NCBI RefSeq assembly: GCF_042956465.1
Contig: NZ_JBIBGL010000006.1
Location: 434,001 to 498,000, forward strand
Length of the DNA stretch: 64,000 bases
Source: Embleya sp042956465
GTDB taxonomy: Bacteria > Actinomycetota > Actinomycetes > Streptomycetales > Streptomycetaceae
Reading direction: 5' to 3'
Positions within the stretch are counted from its first letter, which is position 1; the number at the start of each line of letters is the position of its first letter. The notes beneath the pieces were generated by a model that made no database searches, was not told the origin of the DNA, and worked only from the letters and a program-made list of their open reading frames with translations. Position numbers and translations under genes: made by a program. Of the stretch, positions 62,057 to 64,000 are shown piece after piece.

Positions 62057-62072
62057 GCTTACGCATGTAAGC
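62057..62072. promoter_or_regulatory. TetR operator copy 2 (tetR side)
   Basis: GCTTAC-GCAT-GTAAGC, a perfect 16-bp dyad, 31 bp before the tetR start. Confidence 0.78.
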
Positions 62073-62102
62073 TTGTCAACACGTCCGACCCCGGGAGCCG
62101 CC

Positions 62103-62786
62103 GTGTCACCGCCGCCGTCACCGCCGTCACGGCGTCCGTCCCGACCCCGGCAACCGCTCAGCAAGGAGCGCGTGTTGGAAGCGGCGATCCGGGTGGCGGA
62201 CAGCGGCGGGGTGCAGGGGATCACGATGCGCAAGGTGGCGCAGGAACTGGGCGTGGAGGCGATGTCGCTCTACCACCACGTGCCCAACAAGGACACGATC
62301 CTCGACGGCGTGGTCGACACGGTGTTCGCGGCGATCGACCTGCCCGATGCCGAATGCGACGACTGGCGGGACGCGATCCGGGTCCGCGCCCACTCCGCGC
62401 GTGCGGTGCTGTCGCGGCACAGCTGGGCGCTGGGCCTCATGGACTCCCGCCGCAACCCCGGGTCGGCGACGCTGCGCCACCACGACGCCGTCCTCGGCGT
62501 GCTTCGGGAGGCGGGGTTCACACCGGCGATGGCCGTGCACGCCGTCTCGCTCATCGACAGCTACGTCGGCGGATACGTCCTGCAGGAGTCGAACCTGCCG
62601 GCGACGACCCCGGGCGACGTCGGGGACTTGGCCCAAGACATCCTGGAGCACGTGTCGGCGGACGAGTTGCCCTACCTCAGGGAGGTGATCGTCGGCCACG
62701 CCCTGCAGCCGGGCTACGACCACGCGAGCGAGTTCGGCTACGGCCTGGACCTGATCCTGGACGCGCTCGAAGCCCGCAGGGGATAG
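62103..62786 (+). CDS. TetR-family regulator (TetR_C-type)
   Basis: A 227-residue regulator with a basic Pro/Ser-rich N-terminal tail, a helix-turn-helix (KERVLEAAIRVADSGG, then MRKVAQELGVEAMSLYHHVP) and a TetR_C-type ligand domain. The GTG at 62103 has GGGAG about six bases upstream; an in-frame TTG at 62073 lies directly next to the operator. It probably represses itself and the divergent DUF385 gene. Confidence 0.87.
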   Translation: MSPPPSPPSRRPSRPRQPLSKERVLEAAIRVADSGGVQGITMRKVAQELGVEAMSLYHHVPNKDTILDGVVDTVFAAIDLPDAECDDWRDAIRVRAHSARAVLSRHSWALGLMDSRRNPGSATLRHHDAVLGVLREAGFTPAMAVHAVSLIDSYVGGYVLQESNLPATTPGDVGDLAQDILEHVSADELPYLREVIVGHALQPGYDHASEFGYGLDLILDALEARRG

Positions 62787-63089
62787 TGCCCGAGCCGACG
62801 GTGTGCGTACGACCGGGAATCGCCGCCTGCCGGCAGCCGTGTCGTCCGGCGCCGCGCCGCCGATCGGCCACCTCGCCGGGCCACGCGGCCGACGGGAACC
62901 AGCGCTGCCCGGTCGGCTGCCGGTCGGTGCGCCCCCCGAGTCCATGGCCGCGCGCGTTCGCGCCTCGTGCTTCGATGCGCCCTTGACCCCCGGCCCGGGT
63001 CCGGCGGATCTTGGCAGCCCACGCCCCCGAGCACCGTTGTCGGCATGCGCACGACATCCGGGCGGGGCCTTGCCACGAAAGGCTCAGCG
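62787..63089. other. Gene-free region upstream of the P450 gene
   Basis: No coding frame with good bias on either strand. TTGACC at 62983-62988 could be a -35 box with a weak -10 region near 63007. Small GC palindromes such as CTGCCGGCAG are present but not distinctive. Confidence 0.4.
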
Positions 63090-64000
63090 TGCACGCCTCC
63101 TCCGGGATCGACCTCTTCGACGACGCCACCCTCGCGGACCCCTATCCGGCCTACGCCCGGCTGCGCGAACTCGGCGCGGCCGTCCGCCTCGAAACGCACG
63201 ACGTCTGGGCACTGCCGCGGCATGCGAGCGTCGCCGCCGCGCTGCGGGACCCGGCGACCTACTCCAGCGAACGCGCCCTCGCCCTGACCGACACGGTCAA
63301 CGACCGGCTCCTGGTGGGCACCGTGGTGGGCACGGACGGCGCCGCCCACGCGCGGTTGCGCCGCGTGCTCTCGCGGCAACTGGCGCCCCGGGCGCTGAAA
63401 TCCCTCGTTCGCGACATGCGCGAAAGCGCCCGTGCCCTGGTCGAGGCGCTCCCTCGGGACGGCGGCTTCGACGCGGTCACCGACCTGGCGGCCCCCTTCG
63501 TCGCCGGCGTCGTGATGCGCCTGATGGGCCTGCCCGAGCAGGACCGCGCCCTGCTCCTGGATCTCGCCGACGCGACGTTCGACACGTTCGGCCCCGACAA
63601 CGCGCGTACCCGAGCCGCATTCCCCCACGCCGAGGAGATGTTCCGCTATCTCGACCGGGTCGCCACCCGCGACAGGATCGCGGCCGACAGTTGGCTCGGC
63701 GCGATCCACATCGCGGTCGACCGCGGCGACATCGACGAATCCCAGGCGGTGCCGCTCATGCTCTCCTACACCGTCGCCGGCATGGACACCACCATCCACG
63801 CCATCACCGCGGCCGTGCACCTGTTGGCCCACACCGATCAGTGGGCACTCGTGCGGGACCGCGTCGTCCCCACCGAAGCGGTCCTGGCCGAGGCGTTGAG
63901 GATGGAGGCCCCCATACAGTTCTTCGGCCGCCGCACCACCCGCGACGTCCGGGTCGGCGACACCGTCGTACCCGCCGGCGATCAGGTCCTGCTGCTCTAC
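63090..64000 (+). CDS. Cytochrome P450, C-terminus off the window
   Basis: The frame from the GTG at 63090 (GAAAGG just upstream) stays open to the right edge, giving 303 residues. It starts like bacterial class I P450s (IDLFDDATLADPYPAYARLR) and shows the I-helix oxygen-binding motif AGMDTT, the K-helix ExxR pair in AEALRME and RRTTRDVRVGDTVVPAG before the edge. The heme cysteine loop lies beyond the window. The substrate is unknown; no ferredoxin gene is visible on this side. Confidence 0.88.

Overview
The window is very GC-rich, its genes are GTG/ATG-started with almost only G or C at third codon positions, and GC-rich hairpins close most operons. Gene content (PucR, TetR and GntR regulators, an ECF41 sigma factor, an F420-type DUF385 protein, Dpp-type ABC systems, an NRPS module) points to a soil actinomycete, most likely a Streptomycetaceae-like organism. 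It reads as an accessory, catabolism-rich chromosomal segment. I saw no rRNA, tRNA, CRISPR array, prophage or insertion sequence.

Layout. 1-7.9 kb: a divergent PucR regulator and a five-gene operon with two HyuA/DUF917 pairs flanking an NCS1 cytosine/hydantoin-type permease; the first HyuA has lost its nucleotide-loop motifs. 8.1-11.5 kb: a self-cleaving P1 (DmpA) aminopeptidase with a TetR regulator, divergent from an APC permease. 11.6-24.5 kb: a peptide-use region with a Dpp ABC importer and Xaa-Pro aminopeptidase on the minus strand, then a DapA-family lyase, an aldehyde dehydrogenase, a GntR/FCD regulator and a proline iminopeptidase on the plus strand. A shared ACATTGTA-like motif lies before dppC, dapA-like and gntR. 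The enzyme set would suit Pro/Hyp-rich peptides ending in 2-oxoglutarate semialdehyde. 24.6-34.3 kb: two secreted proteins, a slipin, a small ABM-like protein, an ECF41 sigma factor with a good match to its own promoter class, a helix-hairpin-helix protein, a DMT exporter and a methyltransferase.

35.0-39.8 kb is the most unusual locus: an acyl-CoA dehydrogenase (ACAD), then one polypeptide joining an ACAD-like half to an NRPS adenylation domain and a carrier domain, then a type II thioesterase. The two ACADs carry complementary motif sets, as if they form one split flavoenzyme acting on an amino acid held on the fused carrier. 39.9-44.9 kb: a three-subunit Cys-type formate dehydrogenase operon. 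45-49.2 kb: small genes, a PfkB kinase and a fused HAD phosphatase/GT20 synthase for a compatible-solute glycoside. 49.3-53 kb: a truncated phosphodiester glycosidase, an alpha/beta hydrolase and TetR pair sharing two strong operators, and a UbiA prenyltransferase.

53.4-60.2 kb: a phosphonate oxidation locus. A TmpA/gamma-butyrobetaine-hydroxylase-type dioxygenase overlaps an HD oxygenase that keeps every PhnZ active-site residue I could align; next come a GntR/UTRA regulator and a four-gene importer of the 2-aminoethylphosphonate (PhnSTUV) style. 60.3-64 kb: a ketopantoate-reductase-family enzyme, a DUF385 protein and TetR pair with twin operators, and a cytochrome P450 running off the end.
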